Below, in pieces: positions 25,603 through 34,799 of a stretch of 43,860 nt of DNA. The notes under the pieces were generated by a model. That model ran no database searches. It was not told where the DNA came from and was given only the letters and a program-made list of their open reading frames with translations. Source of the DNA: Anaerolineales bacterium (lineage in GTDB: Bacteria > Chloroflexota > Anaerolineae > Anaerolineales > UBA4823); the NCBI GenBank assembly GCA_022865865.1, contig JALHTN010000079.1, forward strand, positions 1 to 43,860. The letters are read 5' to 3'. Each line of letters opens with the position of its first letter. Position 1 is the first letter of the stretch. Made by a program: the position numbers and the translations under genes.

Positions 25603-27864
25603 ATGAGCAGTTTACGCGAGGATGCTTTGGAGTATCACCGTATGGATGGCAAACCAGGAAAGATATCCATTCTACCAACCAAGCCATTAACGACACAGCG
25701 GGATCTATCATTGGCTTATTCACCTGGTGTGGCTTATCCAGTCCTGGAAATTGAAGAACACCCTGAGTTGGCATATGAATTTACATCCAAGGGGAATTTA
25801 GTTGCGGTAATATCCAATGGCTCAGCTATTTTGGGCTTAGGCGATAGGGGTGCATTGGCATCCAAACCAGTGATGGAAGGCAAAGGGGTGTTGTTTAAAG
25901 TATTTTCCGACATCGATGTTTTTGATATTGAGGTCGATTCGAACGACCCGGACGAATTCGTCAACGTTGTGGCAGCAATGTCCCCAACTTTCGGTGGGAT
26001 CAATTTGGAGGATATCAAAGCACCGGAATGTTTCTTCATCGAAGAAACTTTAAAATCGATGTTGGATATACCTGTATTTCATGATGACCAGCATGGAACG
26101 GCCATCATAGCTAGTGCTGGGCTGCTTAATAGTCTTGAATTGATGGGCAAGCAAATTGATGAGATTAGGATGGCCATTTCAGGGGCTGGTGCATCAGCGA
26201 TCTCTTGTGCGGAATTGGCTGTTCGGTTAGGAGTCAAACGGGAAAATATTCTCCTAGTTGATAGCCAGGGTGTGCTCACATCTGAACGGAAGGATAGCTT
26301 GAACAAATATAAGCTTCGTTTTGCTCAGGATACCGATGCCAGAACTTTAGCAGATGCAGTTCGGGGAGCGGATGTGTTTTACGGATTATCAGTTGCAAAT
26401 GTGCTTACACCAGAAATGGTCAAGTCGATGGCGGATCGACCGATCATTTTCGCAATGGCAAATCCTGATCCGGAGATCAACTACGAGCTTGCCAAGGAAG
26501 CCCGACCAGAGGCGATTGTCGCTACCGGGAGGTCTGATTTTCCAAACCAGGTAAATAACGTCCTCGGATTTCCTTTCATCTTCAGGGGTGCCTTGGACGT
26601 GCGTGCTAAAGCGATCAATGAGGAAATGAAGCTCGCAGCAGCACACGCATTGGCTGAGCTGGCCAAAGAAGATGTTCCGGATAGCGTCCTGAGTGCTTAT
26701 AGTTTGGAAAACTTGAAATTTGGTCCAGATTACATCATTCCTAAACCTCTAGATCCACGGGTGATGATTTGGGAATCACCCGCAGTTGCTGAAGCGGCTA
26801 TGCAGAGTGGGATTGCACGAATTGAAGTCGACCTTGATGAATACAAGGATCAACTGGCATTCCGGCAAGGGATGGGACAGCAGATTCGACATTTCATTAT
26901 GAATAAAGCGAAATCCACACTCACAAAGAAGCGCGTGGTATTTGCGGAAGGCGAGGAACCAAAGATAATCCGTGCAGCTGCTCAAATCAAAGACGAAGGT
27001 ATTGGAATCCCAATTCTTGTTGGTCGACCTGAAGAAATCCTAAGAAAGATGAATGCCCTTGGTCTTGATAGCGATCTGGAAATCATCTATCCTGAAGAAT
27101 TCGCCAATATTGACCAATATGCAGAATCATTTTACCAACTTCGCAAACGAAAGGGGGTAGCATGGTCGGACGCGAAGAAATCTGTCTGTCAACCGAATGT
27201 ATTTGGTCCAATGATGGTGAGGATGAAAGATGCTGACGCGTTTGTTTCTGGTTTGACGTACGATTATCCAGAGGTTATCCGTCCTGCTTTGCAAATTCAC
27301 CATACTCACCCTAACGTTAGCAGGGCAGCTGGCGTATATATTATGATTGTCGGGAAAAAAGTATTCCTATTCACTGATGCTACGGTTAATATTGATCCGT
27401 CAGCGGAAGATCTGGCAGAAATTGCCTGCTTGGCCGCAGATTATGCCCGTGAATTGGGTCTCGAACCCCGTGTTGCACTGCTCTCATTTTCTAACTTTGG
27501 GAGCACACCTCATCATTTATCAGCGAAGATCAGTAAAGCCGTGGACTTGATCAGAGAAAGATGCCCAGATTTTGCAATAGATGGAGAAATGCAAGCCGAT
27601 ACCGCAGTGGTTCCGGAGATCATCGATCAACGGTATCCCTTTAGTCAAGTAAAGGATGCCAATGTGCTCGTCTTCCCATCATTGGAGGCTGCCAATATCG
27701 CTTATAAATTACTGGCCCGGTTGGGCAACGCCCAAGCGATTGGTCCAATTTTATTGGGTATGGGTGCTCCAGTGCATGTTTTGCAAACCGGAGATGAGGT
27801 TCGGGATATCGTGAACATGGCAGCTGTGGCGGTGATGGACGCTGTAAATCGCGAGACTAATTAG
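25603..27864 (+). CDS. maeB: NADP-type malic enzyme with phosphotransacetylase domain (MaeB-like)
   Basis: A 753-aa fusion. Residues 1 to about 420 are a malic enzyme (malate to pyruvate, CO2 and NAD(P)H): [24 protein letters not shown] [25 protein letters not shown] (seen as [19 protein letters not shown]), [17 protein letters not shown] and the nucleotide-binding SGAGASAIS. Residues about 430-753 are a phosphotransacetylase-like domain ([18 protein letters not shown], then [20 protein letters not shown]). In E. coli MaeB the second domain is regulatory, binding acetyl-CoA, with no proven transferase activity. NADP preference is inferred from the architecture only. It is a single-gene unit with its own promoter and terminator. 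Confidence 0.95.
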   Translation: MSSLREDALEYHRMDGKPGKISILPTKPLTTQRDLSLAYSPGVAYPVLEIEEHPELAYEFTSKGNLVAVISNGSAILGLGDRGALASKPVMEGKGVLFKVFSDIDVFDIEVDSNDPDEFVNVVAAMSPTFGGINLEDIKAPECFFIEETLKSMLDIPVFHDDQHGTAIIASAGLLNSLELMGKQIDEIRMAISGAGASAISCAELAVRLGVKRENILLVDSQGVLTSERKDSLNKYKLRFAQDTDARTLADAVRGADVFYGLSVANVLTPEMVKSMADRPIIFAMANPDPEINYELAKEARPEAIVATGRSDFPNQVNNVLGFPFIFRGALDVRAKAINEEMKLAAAHALAELAKEDVPDSVLSAYSLENLKFGPDYIIPKPLDPRVMIWESPAVAEAAMQSGIARIEVDLDEYKDQLAFRQGMGQQIRHFIMNKAKSTLTKKRVVFAEGEEPKIIRAAAQIKDEGIGIPILVGRPEEILRKMNALGLDSDLEIIYPEEFANIDQYAESFYQLRKRKGVAWSDAKKSVCQPNVFGPMMVRMKDADAFVSGLTYDYPEVIRPALQIHHTHPNVSRAAGVYIMIVGKKVFLFTDATVNIDPSAEDLAEIACLAADYARELGLEPRVALLSFSNFGSTPHHLSAKISKAVDLIRERCPDFAIDGEMQADTAVVPEIIDQRYPFSQVKDANVLVFPSLEAANIAYKLLARLGNAQAIGPILLGMGAPVHVLQTGDEVRDIVNMAAVAVMDAVNRETN

Positions 27865-27883
27865 CCTGGACCGGTATCATAAG

Positions 27884-27918
27884 ACACCTCCCCGTTGGTT
27901 ATTTTGAGAGGTGTTTTT
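27884..27918 (+). terminator. Rho-independent terminator of maeB
   Basis: ACACCTC (27884-27890) pairs with GAGGTGT (27908-27914), followed by a T-run ending at 27918. It lies 19 bases after the maeB stop. The loop is 17 bases. Confidence 0.8.
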
Positions 27919-27930
27919 GCTTGCTAATAT

Positions 27931-29352
27931 CTAATCAATCAGATCGGGGATGGAGAAGTAATGCTCAAAGTCAGGTTCCCATCCCTGGGGGGAATAATCT
28001 CCAGAAGCGCGGTCTTGGAGATACTCACCTTCAAAGTTGTCGGATTGAATCTGGCTCAATCCATCAATTAAGGTGTCCACCTCATTGAACGAATTGTACA
28101 ATCCAAACGATGCTCGGAGGAAACCAGGCATGTCTGAACGATTCCCAGATATGATATTCTGGCGAACTTCACGAGACTTTTCTTGTGTGATGTTTAGCAA
28201 GTGGAGAACATAGGGGTGGGCACAGAAGCAGCCATTGCGTATCCCTATCCCATATTCGTGGCCTAAAATGGCGGCAACCAAAAAGTGAGAGTGATCCTTC
28301 AAATTAAATGGGATTACCCCTAATCGTTCCGCTGCTCGGTCAGGATTGTTATCGCCATAGATACTGATACCCTCGATCTGATTCAGTCGTTCAAGAGTGT
28401 ATGCTGTTAGCTTTGCTTCATGATCGGCAACAGCCTCCATTCCAATTTTCTCAAGCTGGTGAATCGCAGCTGCTAATGCGACTGCCCCAATGGTATTTGG
28501 ACTTCCAGCTTCGTCTCGCTCGGGAGGGATCGTCCAGACTACATTATCGAGGGTAACGATGTCGACAGTACCACCTCCGGTCACATCCGGGTCTCCTTCT
28601 TCAAAGGTTTCCTTTAAACCCACTAGAGCGCCAGTACCGAAGGGAGCATAGAGTTTGTGAGCGGAGATGGTTACATAGTCGATATGGGCAGGATCTTCAA
28701 TGGGGAGCATATCGATTTTGCGGTGATGAGCAAGTTGAGCACAATCCAAAGCTATTTTTGCTCCAACGCTGTGTGCTTTTTCCGCCAGGCGATAATATGG
28801 ATTAATAAAACCTGTCACATTTGATGCACCAGTAATCGCCACCATAGCCACTTGGTTGGAATACTTCTCCAGCATCTCATCGAAATGGGTTTCATCAAGC
28901 TTTCCTTCCCCTGACAAACGGATGTGCACAACTTTGGCTGCGGAACGCCAGGGGAGATCATTGGAGTGATGTTCCATCCCGCTGGAAAGAACGATGTTTC
29001 GCTGGTCAGTGAATGGATATCTCCTGGCCAGCTTGTTGATCGCCTCGGTTGTATTTTTCCCAAAAATGCAGGTGTGATATTGAGGATCTGCCCCCAAGAA
29101 GTTTAAGACGGTATCCCTTGAAAATTCATAGGCATGTGTAGATAGTTGGCTTTTGTACCCCGTTCCACGATGGACACTGCTGTAATAATTCATAAATTCA
29201 TTAACAGTTTTCTTAACAGATTTGAGTGGCGGGGTAGAGGCTGCGTTATCCAAGTTGATATATCTTCGAAAACCACCATTCAGTGTTGGAACTTCAATAT
29301 CAATACCCTCAAATAAGGATGCGAATTCGCTAATATCGCTATCGTGTTCCAT
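27931..29352 (-). CDS. Class V aminotransferase-fold PLP enzyme, cysteine desulfurase (SufS/Csd)-like
   Basis: A 473-aa PLP enzyme of the SufS/CsdA branch. NLDNAASTPP starts the fold; H128 (MEHHSND) and D203 (ALDCAQ) are cofactor contacts, and K233 in TISAHKLYAPFG is the PLP lysine. C377 in RNGCFCAHPY aligns with the catalytic Cys of SufS. The family also contains non-desulfurase members (for example isopenicillin epimerase-like proteins), and the extra C-terminal part (about residues 440-473) is longer than in typical SufS, so the substrate is not certain. No suf genes are adjacent. GGAGG lies 6 bases before ATG 29352. Confidence 0.8.
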   Translation of the reverse strand: MEHDSDISEFASLFEGIDIEVPTLNGGFRRYINLDNAASTPPLKSVKKTVNEFMNYYSSVHRGTGYKSQLSTHAYEFSRDTVLNFLGADPQYHTCIFGKNTTEAINKLARRYPFTDQRNIVLSSGMEHHSNDLPWRSAAKVVHIRLSGEGKLDETHFDEMLEKYSNQVAMVAITGASNVTGFINPYYRLAEKAHSVGAKIALDCAQLAHHRKIDMLPIEDPAHIDYVTISAHKLYAPFGTGALVGLKETFEEGDPDVTGGGTVDIVTLDNVVWTIPPERDEAGSPNTIGAVALAAAIHQLEKIGMEAVADHEAKLTAYTLERLNQIEGISIYGDNNPDRAAERLGVIPFNLKDHSHFLVAAILGHEYGIGIRNGCFCAHPYVLHLLNITQEKSREVRQNIISGNRSDMPGFLRASFGLYNSFNEVDTLIDGLSQIQSDNFEGEYLQDRASGDYSPQGWEPDFEHYFSIPDLID

Positions 29353-29407
29353 TAATATCCTCCATGATTTGTGTAATGCATGCTGTGAATCCGATGAAGA
29401 ATCTACG

Positions 29408-29424
29408 AATTGTACCTTACAATT
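29408..29424. promoter_or_regulatory. Perfect palindrome between the SufS-like gene and mraZ
   Basis: AATTGTA (29408-29414), CCT, TACAATT (29418-29424): a perfect 7-3-7 inverted repeat 56 bases from the minus-strand start. On the minus strand TACAAT could serve as a -10 box, although no good -35 is found. It may be an operator for the SufS-like gene. Confidence 0.4.
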
Positions 29425-29464
29425 TTGTTAAGCGGATGAAGGTGGTGAATTTGGAGAAAAATAC

Positions 29465-29493
29465 TTGCAATTAATTCTAAATTAGTATATACT
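29465..29493 (+). promoter_or_regulatory. Promoter of the dcw cluster (PmraZ)
   Basis: TTGCAA (29465-29470), 17 bases, then TATACT (29488-29493). The predicted start is near 29500, so the leader before mraZ is about 75 bases. The MraZ-type repeats begin immediately downstream at 29504. Confidence 0.65.
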
Positions 29494-29503
29494 GTGTCTA
29501 ATT

Positions 29504-29527
29504 GTGGGAGAAAGTGGATCAAAGTGG
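29504..29527 (+). promoter_or_regulatory. MraZ operator (three GTGG repeats, 10-bp period)
   Basis: GTGG occurs at 29504-29507, 29514-29517 and 29524-29527, one helical turn apart; the last two copies are AAAGTGG with a 3-base spacer. MraZ proteins in E. coli and mollicutes bind such tandem GTGG-containing repeats at their own promoter and regulate the dcw cluster. Here the repeats overlap the expected transcription start region, which suits autoregulation. Confidence 0.75.
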
Positions 29528-29574
29528 AGCGCCGGGAAAACCGGCGTTCATACATTAAAGGCAAATTAGAACAA

Positions 29575-30018
29575 ATGTTTTTGGGCCGGTATCACCACAC
29601 AGTAGATGAAAAAGGTCGTTTGACAGTCCCGGCTCGTTACCGGGATTTATTAGCTGCAGAGGGTGCATACCTAACCCAGGGATTTGACTCAAATATCAAT
29701 GTTTACCCAATACCGATTTTCGAGCGCATATCTCTCCGTGTTAACCGTCTTAGTATGACTGATCCGAGTGCCCGGTTACTGCGCAGATTAATGTTTTCAA
29801 ATGCGGAACTTGTCGTCTTGGATAAAGCAGGTCGCATTCTTGTTCCGCATTTCCTACGTGAAGGATTAAACCTTGACAGTGAAGCAGTGATTGTTGGTAT
29901 GGGTGATTACTTCGAGATATGGTCCCCGAATCAGTGGGTGGGACAGACAGCCATGATGGAGGAGAGTGAGCCTATTGCCGTGAGATTTATGGACTTAGAT
30001 CTCTCTACTGGTGAGTAA
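29575..30018 (+). CDS. mraZ: Transcriptional regulator MraZ
   Basis: MraZ (147 aa) has two AbrB-like swapped-hairpin domains. The DXXXR motifs are DEKGRLTVPARYR (first half) and DKAGRILVPHFLR (second half). It forms a ring that binds tandem repeats at the dcw promoter. The frame is open from 29494, but that region overlaps the promoter start and operator; ATG 29575 gives the family N-terminus MFLGRYHHTVDEKGR, though its AAAGG (29558-29562) is rather far at 12 bases. Confidence 0.95.
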   Translation: MFLGRYHHTVDEKGRLTVPARYRDLLAAEGAYLTQGFDSNINVYPIPIFERISLRVNRLSMTDPSARLLRRLMFSNAELVVLDKAGRILVPHFLREGLNLDSEAVIVGMGDYFEIWSPNQWVGQTAMMEESEPIAVRFMDLDLSTGE

Positions 30019-30052
30019 TTTAGGGCTTGGATGCAATCTATCCAAATGATTT

Positions 30053-30994
30053 ATGCACATGGAAACACCCACAGCTCACCAACCAGTTCTTTACAATGAA
30101 ATTATACACCTATTACAGCCAAACCGCTCGGGGCGTTATGTTGACGGAACAGTAGGCGCAGGAGGCCATGCCCGTGGAATCCTGGAAGCAAGCGGACCGG
30201 ATGGCCTCTTATTAGGATTTGACATTGACACATTTGCATTGCAGCTCGCTCGAAAACAATTGGAATCTTATCAAGACCGGGTTACCCTGGTTCATTCATC
30301 ATTCAATAACCTGAGTAAACAGCTCAATGCGATGGGGTGGCAAATGGTTGACGGTATCTTGCTCGATCTGGGAATATCTTCGATGCAAATTGATGTTCCA
30401 GATAGAGGTTTTTCCTTCAGGAAAGACGCTTTGCTGGATATGCGGTTCGACCAGCAGAATCCGGTGCGGGCAAAAGAGTTGGTCAACGAATTGCCTGAGG
30501 GAGAACTCGCAGATTTATTATTCGAGTATGGCGAGGAAAGACGTTCCCGGCAGGTTGCAAGGGCTATAGTAGGGGCTCGACCAATCGACACGACAGTTCA
30601 GCTGGCAAATGTTGTTGCCGCTGCAACCAGGAGTGGTAGACCAGGAATGCACCCAGCGACACGAACCTTTCAAGCGCTGAGAATTGCGGTAAACGATGAA
30701 CTTACAGTTTTAGAGGAGGTTTTACCTCAAGCGATCGGCTCGTTAGAACCGCAAGGGCGATTGGCGGTCATATCTTATCACTCGCTGGAAGATAGGATAG
30801 TTAAGCATTATTTTCGCAGGGAGAGCAAAGATTGTATCTGCCCTCCGGAACAGATAGTATGTAATTGTGGACACCAGGCCAAAGTAAAAGTGATTACAAA
30901 GCGGCCAATTCGTCCACAGCAAGATGAGATTAGTAATAATCCAAGAGCCAGAAGCGCCCGGCTCCGAGTGGTTGAAAAGCTAACAATTAAATAG
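30053..30994 (+). CDS. rsmH: 16S rRNA (cytosine(1402)-N4)-methyltransferase RsmH
   Basis: RsmH (MraW, 313 aa) methylates C1402 in the ribosomal P-site using SAM. Signatures are HQPVLYNEII at the N-terminus, the SAM loop YVDGTVGAGGHARGILE, DGILLDLGISSMQID with DRGFSFRKDALLDMRFD, and RTFQALRIAVNDEL with SYHSLEDRIVKHYFR. It is the usual second gene of the dcw cluster. An ATG two codons later (30059) is an alternative start. Confidence 0.97.
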   Translation: MHMETPTAHQPVLYNEIIHLLQPNRSGRYVDGTVGAGGHARGILEASGPDGLLLGFDIDTFALQLARKQLESYQDRVTLVHSSFNNLSKQLNAMGWQMVDGILLDLGISSMQIDVPDRGFSFRKDALLDMRFDQQNPVRAKELVNELPEGELADLLFEYGEERRSRQVARAIVGARPIDTTVQLANVVAAATRSGRPGMHPATRTFQALRIAVNDELTVLEEVLPQAIGSLEPQGRLAVISYHSLEDRIVKHYFRRESKDCICPPEQIVCNCGHQAKVKVITKRPIRPQQDEISNNPRARSARLRVVEKLTIK

Positions 30995-31040
30995 CTTTGG
31001 CATTACTCTTGCAAGATATTTGTTACTGGTTGCAAGGAAA

Positions 31041-31062
31041 AAAGGTGAGTGATTTCACCTTT
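31041..31062 (+). terminator. Hairpin between rsmH and the ftsL-like gene
   Basis: AAAGGTGA (31041-31048) and TCACCTTT (31055-31062) form a perfect 8-bp stem with a 6-base loop. The tail AATATT is not a strong T-run. It may attenuate transcription or protect or process the message inside the dcw operon. The same gap holds TTGCAAG twice (around 31009-31015 and 31030-31036). Confidence 0.4.
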
Positions 31063-31088
31063 AATATTCATATCCACAAGAGTAAATT

Positions 31089-31571
31089 ATGTATAGAGTT
31101 CAGAACATTTCCCAAGCATATTCCCAAGCCCCCTGGAGAAAGCAATTACAGTGGATCGGCTTATTCATGCTGGCAATGATTTTGGTGGCTATGGTGGCCG
31201 GAATCTACTTGTCAGTGAGTGCACAAGCATCCACCGCAGGGCGTGAAATCCAGATCATGTACGCTGAGATGGAGGATGTTCGCCGAAATATCGAAGATAT
31301 GGAATCGCAAATTGCATACCTGGTTTCTAACGCTGAGATGGAAAAAAGAGCACAGGAATTGGGATTCATGCGGGTAGCGTCCGAGGATATTTTTTATATT
31401 TTAGTACCAGGTTATTTCAAACCTGAGCAAGTTGAATTGGCAGGATCCCCAGGATCTCATCTCCCAATAATCCCGACAATTGCTCCGGAATATACGCAAT
31501 CACTTGTGGATTGGTTAAGAGAAAGAGTATTTGACCCAGCTTCACCTCTTGTTCAGGAGGTGGAACCATGA
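31089..31571 (+). CDS. ftsL: FtsL/DivIC-like septum formation protein
   Basis: A 160-aa single-pass membrane protein in the usual place of ftsL between rsmH and ftsI. It has a short cytoplasmic N-terminus (about 20 residues), one membrane helix (about residues 22-45, LQWIGLFMLAMILVAMVAGIYL), then a coiled coil (about 50-95) ending in a KRAQELGFMRVASEDIF motif typical of the septum DivIC/FtsL superfamily, and a Pro-rich outer tail. FtsL sequences diverge strongly, so the name rests on topology and position. It overlaps ftsI by 4 bases. Confidence 0.8.
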   Translation: MYRVQNISQAYSQAPWRKQLQWIGLFMLAMILVAMVAGIYLSVSAQASTAGREIQIMYAEMEDVRRNIEDMESQIAYLVSNAEMEKRAQELGFMRVASEDIFYILVPGYFKPEQVELAGSPGSHLPIIPTIAPEYTQSLVDWLRERVFDPASPLVQEVEP

Positions 31572-33331
31572 GCAACCAAGGATCTTGGCGATTTACAACA
31601 CTTGGTATTTTACTAACAGCACTGGCTGTCTTTATTATTATCCAGATGCTGCGCATTCAGCTCAGCCCGCAAGCTGGAGCTCTCAGAGATAAAGGCGAAC
31701 TTTATTCGGGAACATGGAGAACGATCACCCCGGCTAGAGGTCAAATTTACGATCGCTGGGGACATCTATTGGCAGCCAATAATTCTGTCTACGAAGTGGG
31801 TGTCATCCTGCAAGAAGTAGAGAATCCTTCAACCATTGCCCTAGCATTGAATGCGGTTATTGACTCGGATTATGACGAAGTTTTTGCTGCGGCAAGCACT
31901 GAACCATCAGCGGATGCTATATACGCAACTTTGGCAAGATTTGTCACCGAAGATCAAAAACAACGTTTGGAGAAATTATCTGAAGAAATGCAATTAGCTT
32001 ATGGTGATCGCAATGATTCAAACCGACCAAGCCTAGCAGGAATTACTTTCGATCCACGGCTCCAGAGGAGTTATCCAGAAAAAGATCTGGCCTCAAATAT
32101 CCTTGGTTTTGTTAATTGGGAAGGGGAAGGTTTCTTTGGGGTTGAGGAAAAGTTCAATGATGAACTCGCTGGTTCTCCAGAGAGGGTTTGGATTCCATTC
32201 GATCCCAATCGGGTAGAAGAATTTCCTCAGGTTCCCCAGGGGTCAAGCCTGATCCTCACCATTGACCGCGTTATTCAAGCAGAAATGGAAGAGATTGTTG
32301 AGGATGCCATCGAAGAAAGTGGTTCTGAATCTGCCACCATATTAGTGATGGATCCGAAGAATGGAGATATTCTCGCTGCGGCAACATCGCCTCGATTAGA
32401 CCTCAATGAGTTTTGGCGGTATGGTGAGGTATATGAAGGTTCCACACCTTTCAACAGGGTGGTAAGCGAAACCTATGAGCCTGGGTCAGTCTTTAAGGTG
32501 CTGACCATGGCGGCAGCCATTGATGGTGGAGCGGTTAAACCCAAAACGACATTCCTGGACACTGGTTCAATTGAAGTGGGTGGAACAACCATCCGCAATT
32601 GGAATTCCGGTGCTTGGGGTCCTCAGGACATGTTGGGATGTATGCAGCACTCTTTAAATGTTTGTCTTGCCTGGGTTGCGACTCAATTAGGTGCGAACAA
32701 GTTTTACCAATATATGCAGGATTTTGGGCTTGGTCATCTCACCGGTGTTGATATGGCGGGGGAAAATCCAGGACGATTAAAGTTGCCTGGTGATGAAGAT
32801 TGGTACGAAGCAGATTTAGGAACGAATGCATTCGGACAGGGTGTTGCTGTGACACCCGTCCAGATGCTGAAGGCGGTTTCAGCGTTAGCCAATGACGGTC
32901 AGATGGTTGTCCCTCGGATAGTTTTATCAATGATCGATGATAGCAAACAATATAATACTTCACCCCGGATATCCGGTGCTCCGATAACAGCTAAGACCGC
33001 CCAGAGATTGACGGAGATGCTATCCACCTCACTTGAAGTCGAATCTTCTTCAGCTCTGATTGAAGGCTACCGAGTTGCGGGAAAGACAGGGACTGCGGAA
33101 ATCCCGACACCATTTGGTTATACGAGCAATCTAACTAATGCCTCATTCGTTGGCTGGGGTCCAGTTGATGAACCAAGGTTCTTGGTCTATGTGTGGTTAG
33201 AAAAACCAACAACTTCTCCCTGGGGCTCTGTAGTAGCAGCTCCCGTTTTCCGCCAGGTTGTAGAACGATTGGTGGTATTGATGAACATTCCTTCTGATGA
33301 AATGAAAGGCCAATTATTAGAAGGACAATGA
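31568..33331 (+). CDS. ftsI: Septal peptidoglycan transpeptidase (class B PBP, FtsI/PBP3-like)
   Basis: A 587-aa penicillin-binding protein anchored by one N-terminal helix (about residues 10-30). The pedestal region includes ITPARGQIYDRWGHLLA. The transpeptidase domain has all three motifs: S307-V-F-K310 in YEPGSVFKVLTMAAAIDGG, S362-L-N364, and K506-T-G508 in VAGKTGTAEIP. It crosslinks septal peptidoglycan with FtsW. It overlaps the ftsL-like gene by ATGA. No PASTA domains are present at the C-terminus. Confidence 0.95.
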   Translation: MSNQGSWRFTTLGILLTALAVFIIIQMLRIQLSPQAGALRDKGELYSGTWRTITPARGQIYDRWGHLLAANNSVYEVGVILQEVENPSTIALALNAVIDSDYDEVFAAASTEPSADAIYATLARFVTEDQKQRLEKLSEEMQLAYGDRNDSNRPSLAGITFDPRLQRSYPEKDLASNILGFVNWEGEGFFGVEEKFNDELAGSPERVWIPFDPNRVEEFPQVPQGSSLILTIDRVIQAEMEEIVEDAIEESGSESATILVMDPKNGDILAAATSPRLDLNEFWRYGEVYEGSTPFNRVVSETYEPGSVFKVLTMAAAIDGGAVKPKTTFLDTGSIEVGGTTIRNWNSGAWGPQDMLGCMQHSLNVCLAWVATQLGANKFYQYMQDFGLGHLTGVDMAGENPGRLKLPGDEDWYEADLGTNAFGQGVAVTPVQMLKAVSALANDGQMVVPRIVLSMIDDSKQYNTSPRISGAPITAKTAQRLTEMLSTSLEVESSSALIEGYRVAGKTGTAEIPTPFGYTSNLTNASFVGWGPVDEPRFLVYVWLEKPTTSPWGSVVAAPVFRQVVERLVVLMNIPSDEMKGQLLEGQ

Positions 33332-33374
33332 GCTTTTCTAACTTGAACTTTTTTTATAGGATGATGGAATATAG

Positions 33375-34799
33375 ATGTTGACAATCAGCTTGGCGATTGA
33401 AGCACTCACAGGTGAAAGACCGCAAGGAAATGACCTGGTCATCAGAGATGCAGTGATTGACTCACGTCAAACCACGCCTGGCTCAATGTTCATCGCCTTA
33501 CCTGGCGAGAGGAAAGATGGGCACGCATTTGTCTCCGAGGCATTTGCTCAGGGGGCGACTGTTGCTTTAATAGATCATGCGTTATCTGAAGATTTTTCCC
33601 ATCTTGATCTCCGCAACGGTTGGAATCCAGATGAATTGCTGGAAATCGGGGAATCGCCAATCTGCTTATTAGTTGAGGACAGTCTCGTCGCGATGCAACA
33701 GATCGCTCGATTCTGGCGCAGACAATTAGAGATCGTCGTAATCGGGATTACTGGAAGCGTGGGGAAATCGACCACAAAGGAAGTGGTAGCTGAAGTACTT
33801 AGCCGCCAATACAGAACCTTAAAGAGTCCCGGAAATTTAAACAATGAAATCGGCTTACCCCTCACTTTGCTGAAACTTGCTAAGGATCACGAGCGTGCGG
33901 TACTTGAAATGGGCTTCTATGTACCGGGTGAAATCGACTTCTTGTGTGATCTTGCATTACCTCAAGTGGGAGTGGTCACCAATGTTGGGACAGTACATGC
34001 CGAACGGGCTGGAACTATAGATGATATTGCCCTTGGGAAAGCGGAGCTGGTCAAAGCACTGCCTTCCAAACCAGATGGGTTGGCAATCCTAAATTTTGAT
34101 GATCCATTGGTAAAAGAGATGGCGGGTTTAACAGACGCGCGTGTGTTCTCCTATGGGTTGAACCCGGAAGCGGATTTATGGGCGGACAACGTAGAAGGTT
34201 TGGGTCTGGAAGGCATTCGTTTTAGACTGCATTACCGCCATGAAGTTATTTACCTGCGGGTGCCATTGATTGGCAGACATTCGGTTCATACAGCTCTGCG
34301 TGCAGCCGCGGTAGGGTTAAACGATGAGTTGTCCTGGCAAGGAATTGTGGATGGTCTCCAATCGGGAAAGACGCAATTAAGATTGGTTGCAGTTCGGTCG
34401 GAGAGCGGGGCAATCCTCCTCGATGACACGTATAATGCTTCTCCAGAATCGACATTAGCTGCCTTAAATTTGCTGGATGATTTAGATGGACGCAAGATCG
34501 CGGTTCTGGGTGATATGTTGGAATTGGGTCAATACGAAAAGCAAGGACACGAATTGGTTGGTGCACGTGCTGCGGAAGTTGTGAATGAGCTGGTAACGGT
34601 TGGAGAGAGAGCGAAATGGATCGCAGCTTCAGCATCTCAGGCGGGGCTGGGATTGGATAGTATAAAGGAGTTTGAAACTTCAGAACAATCTATCAATTAC
34701 TTAAAGACCCACCTCACCTCGAATGATATTGTGTTAGTGAAGGGCTCGCGCGGCATGCAAATGGAAATTATCGTCACCGAACTGGAGACGGTAATATGA
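33375..34799 (+). CDS. murF: UDP-MurNAc-tripeptide:D-alanyl-D-alanine ligase MurF
   Basis: MurF (474 aa) adds D-Ala-D-Ala to UDP-MurNAc-tripeptide. The ATP loop GITGSVGKST lies at residues 124-133 (K131), followed by SPGNLNNEIGLPLTLLKL, which separates MurF from MurE; the C-terminal part has DDTYNASPESTLAALNLL and AVLGDMLELG. It overlaps mraY by 4 bases. murE, which usually precedes murF, is absent here. Confidence 0.96.
   Translation: MLTISLAIEALTGERPQGNDLVIRDAVIDSRQTTPGSMFIALPGERKDGHAFVSEAFAQGATVALIDHALSEDFSHLDLRNGWNPDELLEIGESPICLLVEDSLVAMQQIARFWRRQLEIVVIGITGSVGKSTTKEVVAEVLSRQYRTLKSPGNLNNEIGLPLTLLKLAKDHERAVLEMGFYVPGEIDFLCDLALPQVGVVTNVGTVHAERAGTIDDIALGKAELVKALPSKPDGLAILNFDDPLVKEMAGLTDARVFSYGLNPEADLWADNVEGLGLEGIRFRLHYRHEVIYLRVPLIGRHSVHTALRAAAVGLNDELSWQGIVDGLQSGKTQLRLVAVRSESGAILLDDTYNASPESTLAALNLLDDLDGRKIAVLGDMLELGQYEKQGHELVGARAAEVVNELVTVGERAKWIAASASQAGLGLDSIKEFETSEQSINYLKTHLTSNDIVLVKGSRGMQMEIIVTELETVI

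Noticed and set aside
29494..29574. Extended N-terminus for MraZ from GTG 29494
   Set aside because: It would place coding sequence over the -10 edge, start point and operator repeats, and adds residues not found in the family.
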